Shown here one piece after another: positions 32,433 through 34,490 of a DNA stretch of 34,490 nt. The stretch's first letter is position 1; every line of letters begins with the position of its first letter. The notes beneath the pieces were generated by a model, which was given only the letters and a program-made list of their open reading frames with translations, had not been told where the DNA came from and did not search any database. The stretch is from assembly GCA_964588495.1 (NCBI GenBank), contig CAZPPS010000019.1, positions 1 to 34,490 on the forward strand, written 5' to 3'. Made by a program: the position numbers and the translations under genes. The stretch comes from CAVPKN01 sp964588495. Its GTDB lineage: Bacteria; Chlamydiota; Chlamydiia; Chlamydiales; JAAKFR01.

Positions 32433-33449
32433 ATGGATGTTATCCCTACAGACAGTTCCTTGCTGCTCTATCAGACAGAAGATGGTCAAACCAAAATTGA
32501 AGTGCGCCTTCAGGATGAGACTGTTTGGTTAAGTCAAGCGCAGCTGAGTGAACTATTTGATAAAGATAGAAGAACCGTTGCTGAGCATATACACAATATA
32601 TTTGCGGAGAAAGAATTAGAGGAAAATTCAGTATGCCGGAAATTCCGGCATACTGCTTCTGACGGTAAAAATTATCAAGTATTGCACTACAATTTGGATG
32701 TAATCATCTCCGTTGGCTATAGAGTGAGCTCGCATAGAGGCACTCAATTCCGCATCTGGGCAACTCAAAGATTGAAAGAGTATTTGATCAAAGGCTTTAC
32801 TCTTGATGACGAGCGACTCAAACGTGGCGGTGGCGGAAACTATTTCAATGAACTTTTAGCTAGAATCAGAGACATCCGCTCTTCTGAAAAAGTATTCTGG
32901 CGAAAAGTCCTCGATATCTACGCGACAAGTATTGATTACGACCCAAAAACTGAGGCTTCCAAGCAGTTTTTCTCGGTTGTGCAAAATAAAATGCACTGGG
33001 CAGCTCATGGTCATACAGCAGCTGAGATCATCTATTCCAGGGCAAATGCTGAAAAAACAAACATGGGACTCACCTCCTGGGCCGGAAAAAAACCTCAGAA
33101 AATTGATACAGAAAGCGCAAAGAATTACCTCAACGAAGAGGAATTGAAAGTCCTCAATTTAATTGTTACTCTTTATCTAGATTTAGCTGAGTTACAAGCC
33201 TTAAGCCAAAATCCCATGTATATGAAAGACTGGATTGCCAAACTAGATGATTTTCTACGCATGGCTTCTCGAGACATCCTGTCTCATGCTGGGAAAATAA
33301 GCCACGAAAAGGCTCTTGATAAGGCTAGAGTAGAATACTCCAAATATCAGAAACAGATGCTTGAGGCACCTTCTTTGGTAGAACAACACTTCCTTGAAAC
33401 CATTAAGGAGTTTGAAAAGGGTTTATTGGCCAAATCTATTGACAATTGA
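32433..33449 (+). CDS. rhuM: RhuM family protein
   Basis: Protein of 338 aa of the RhuM virulence family. Recognisable parts are LLYQTEDGQTKIEVRLQDET, VWLSQAQLSELFDKDRRTVA (a predicted helix-turn-helix), EENSVCRKFRHTASDGKNY and YNLDVIISVGYRVSSHRGTQ, then FRIWATQRLKEYLIKGF and a C-terminal helical region. The name comes from a gene in the Salmonella SPI-3 island, but the molecular role is unknown. The family is typical of mobile DNA in many bacteria. The leader is very AT-rich (ATTGTTAAAAAAACT) without a ribosome binding site. The coding sequence contains a perfect 27-base dyad at 32629-32655. Confidence 0.92.
   Translation: MDVIPTDSSLLLYQTEDGQTKIEVRLQDETVWLSQAQLSELFDKDRRTVAEHIHNIFAEKELEENSVCRKFRHTASDGKNYQVLHYNLDVIISVGYRVSSHRGTQFRIWATQRLKEYLIKGFTLDDERLKRGGGGNYFNELLARIRDIRSSEKVFWRKVLDIYATSIDYDPKTEASKQFFSVVQNKMHWAAHGHTAAEIIYSRANAEKTNMGLTSWAGKKPQKIDTESAKNYLNEEELKVLNLIVTLYLDLAELQALSQNPMYMKDWIAKLDDFLRMASRDILSHAGKISHEKALDKARVEYSKYQKQMLEAPSLVEQHFLETIKEFEKGLLAKSIDN
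32629..32655. repeat. 27-base perfect dyad inside rhuM
   Basis: CAGTATGCCGGAA and TTCCGGCATACTG flank a single A. It encodes SVCRKFRHTAS, a conserved part of RhuM, so the codon choice makes the protein motif self-complementary. In mRNA it would form a strong hairpin about 200 bases after the start codon. Confidence 0.6.
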
Positions 33450-33492
33450 CACAAACATTTGAGCTCGAAATGAAAAACACATTTATTAGATT

Positions 33493-33981
33493 ATGAAAAA
33501 GATTCAAGTCAATCAAGCTGAGAAAAAAATCGTGGGGATCAAAACGCGCACGAATAATCGATTAGAGGCCAATTCGTTGGAGGGAAAGATCTTCCCGGTC
33601 GTGAAACACTACTTTCATCAAAATGTGGCTGAAAGCATACCCAATCGGGTACAGCCAGGAACGACTTTTTGTATTTATACCGATTATGAAAGCGATCATT
33701 TGGGAGACTACACCTATTTTATTGGAGAAGAGGTGGTATCTTTTGAAGAAGTTCCAAACGATTTAGAGACTTTAGTCATTCCATCTCAAAACTATATCAA
33801 ATTCACAAACGGTCCGGGCTCTATGCCTGATGTGGTCCGAAAACCCTGGGAGCAAATTTGGGAAATGTCCCCTGCAGAACTTGGTGGAATACGCTCTTTC
33901 ATTACAGATTTTGAAATCTACGACGAAAGGGCTCGGGATCACCAAAACATTATTTTGGATATTTTTATCGGTATTCAATAG
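33493..33981 (+). CDS. GyrI-like / AraC effector-binding domain protein
   Basis: Stand-alone GyrI-like small-molecule-binding domain of 162 aa. Features are KKIVGIKTRTNNRLEA near the start, the YTDYESDHLGDYTYFIGEEV strand pair, and DFEIYDERARDHQNIILDIFIG at the C-terminus, with the E/D-x-Y and final hydrophobic strand typical of the fold. Such proteins bind drugs or other lipophilic molecules; SbmC/GyrI also interacts with gyrase. Spaced 9 bases before the next SDR gene, which suggests they are co-transcribed. Confidence 0.82.
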   Translation: MKKIQVNQAEKKIVGIKTRTNNRLEANSLEGKIFPVVKHYFHQNVAESIPNRVQPGTTFCIYTDYESDHLGDYTYFIGEEVVSFEEVPNDLETLVIPSQNYIKFTNGPGSMPDVVRKPWEQIWEMSPAELGGIRSFITDFEIYDERARDHQNIILDIFIGIQ

Positions 33982-33990
33982 GGAGGCACA

Positions 33991-34490
33991 ATGAAAAAAG
34001 CAATTGTGATTGGAGCGTCGTCGGGAATTGGCAGAGCACTTTCTATTTCCCTCGCAAAAAATGGTTATGAAGTGGGTTTAATGGCAAGGCGCACTGATTT
34101 GCTTGAGACTTTGCAAAATGAAATTCCTACAAAAACGCATGTTGGTCACATCGATCTTAGCAATGCGCTTGAGGCCCTGGAGAAATTGCGAACTATGATT
34201 CAAACGCTGCAAGGAGTCGATCTTGTTGTCATCAACTCAGGCACCGGATTTTTAAACCCTGAACTAGATTGGACAAAGGAGCAACAAACGCTCGATGTGA
34301 ACGTTTATGGTTTTTGCGCACTCGCAGGAGAGCTCTATAAATTTTTCTCACAACAAAAGCAAGGTCATTTGGTGGGCATTTCATCGATCGGAGCCTTGAT
34401 GGGCAATTCCATTGCGCCCGCTTACAACGCCTCTAAAGCATTTATGTCTAATTACCTCGAAGGACTCAATAAAAAGGCTTTTCAGGAAAA
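33991..34490 (+). CDS. Short-chain dehydrogenase/reductase, partial at window end
   Basis: The gene starts at ATG 33991 after a good GGGAGG sequence, and runs off the window without a stop. The 166 codons seen start KKAIVIGASSGIGRALSISL (nucleotide loop GASSGIG, residues 8-14), then VINSGTG in place of the usual NAG motif, the catalytic Ser region LVGISSIGALMGNS, and YNASK with the catalytic Tyr and Lys. This is a classical SDR, likely about 230-260 aa when complete. Substrate unknown. It follows the GyrI-like gene by nine bases, so the two probably share a transcript. Confidence 0.88.
   Translation, partial: MKKAIVIGASSGIGRALSISLAKNGYEVGLMARRTDLLETLQNEIPTKTHVGHIDLSNALEALEKLRTMIQTLQGVDLVVINSGTGFLNPELDWTKEQQTLDVNVYGFCALAGELYKFFSQQKQGHLVGISSIGALMGNSIAPAYNASKAFMSNYLEGLNKKAFQE

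Noticed and set aside
1..34490. CRISPR array
   Set aside because: No regularly spaced direct repeats with unique spacers and no cas genes were seen.

Overview
This is a gene-dense accessory-type region of a moderately AT-rich bacterial chromosome, with about 31 apparently intact genes, a partial gene at the right edge, and several broken genes. My best guess for the host is an amoeba-associated (environmental) chlamydia or a similar intracellular bacterium. The basis is two proteins with a paired hydrophobic segment like that of chlamydial inclusion membrane (Inc) proteins, one of them fused to a histone-deacetylase-type enzyme, together with many scattered metabolic genes, gene remnants and small palindromic elements. 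No rRNA, tRNA or ribosomal protein gene is present to confirm the lineage, so this is inference.

Layout. 1-536: decayed DNA holding two gene fragments, one a frameshifted relative of the intact SDR gene at 17991. 537-5672: a ferric-reductase-like flavocytochrome, an acetyl-CoA hydrolase/transferase family protein, and phosphoenolpyruvate synthase. 5787-11380: two P-type ATPases (one PacL/SERCA-like, one heavy-metal type), an AhpD-like protein and a secreted cupin. 11454-14872: an FAD monooxygenase with its PadR regulator, then EVE-domain and MarR genes followed by a monooxygenase-like gene broken by a 162-bp palindromic insertion with a TTA duplication. A second, unrelated 111-bp palindromic element lies between the padR and EVE genes. 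14873-17171: a poorly coding stretch, a DUF1016/PDDEXK nuclease, a remnant ORF and a pentapeptide-repeat protein.

17431-21931: a block that looks like a light/porphyrin stress module: SOUL haem-binding protein overlapping an SDR-DUF2867 protein, facing a translationally coupled TspO-photolyase pair. The photolyase is of the FeS-BCP/PhrB type but lacks the C-terminal cluster cysteines. A DUF2000 protein follows. 22283-24832: a methyltransferase behind a long hairpin, and an overlapping FAD monooxygenase-TetR operon whose sigma70-like promoter carries a perfect 17-bp operator in its spacer. 24922-26636: ExoD, an AadA-like nucleotidyltransferase and a truncated epimerase.

26693-31646: the HDAC-Inc fusion, a DHFR/RibD-like protein, an ABC exporter, a second Inc-like membrane protein and a nucleoside deoxyribosyltransferase-like protein. 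31745-34490: a predicted nucleotidyltransferase, a RhuM family protein, a GyrI-like protein and the 5' part of an SDR.

The most interesting items are the HDAC with an Inc-like membrane anchor (a candidate host-directed effector), the cluster-less photolyase in a SOUL/SDR/TspO neighbourhood, the two palindromic MITE-like elements, and the operator-promoter arrangement in front of the FAD monooxygenase-tetR pair.
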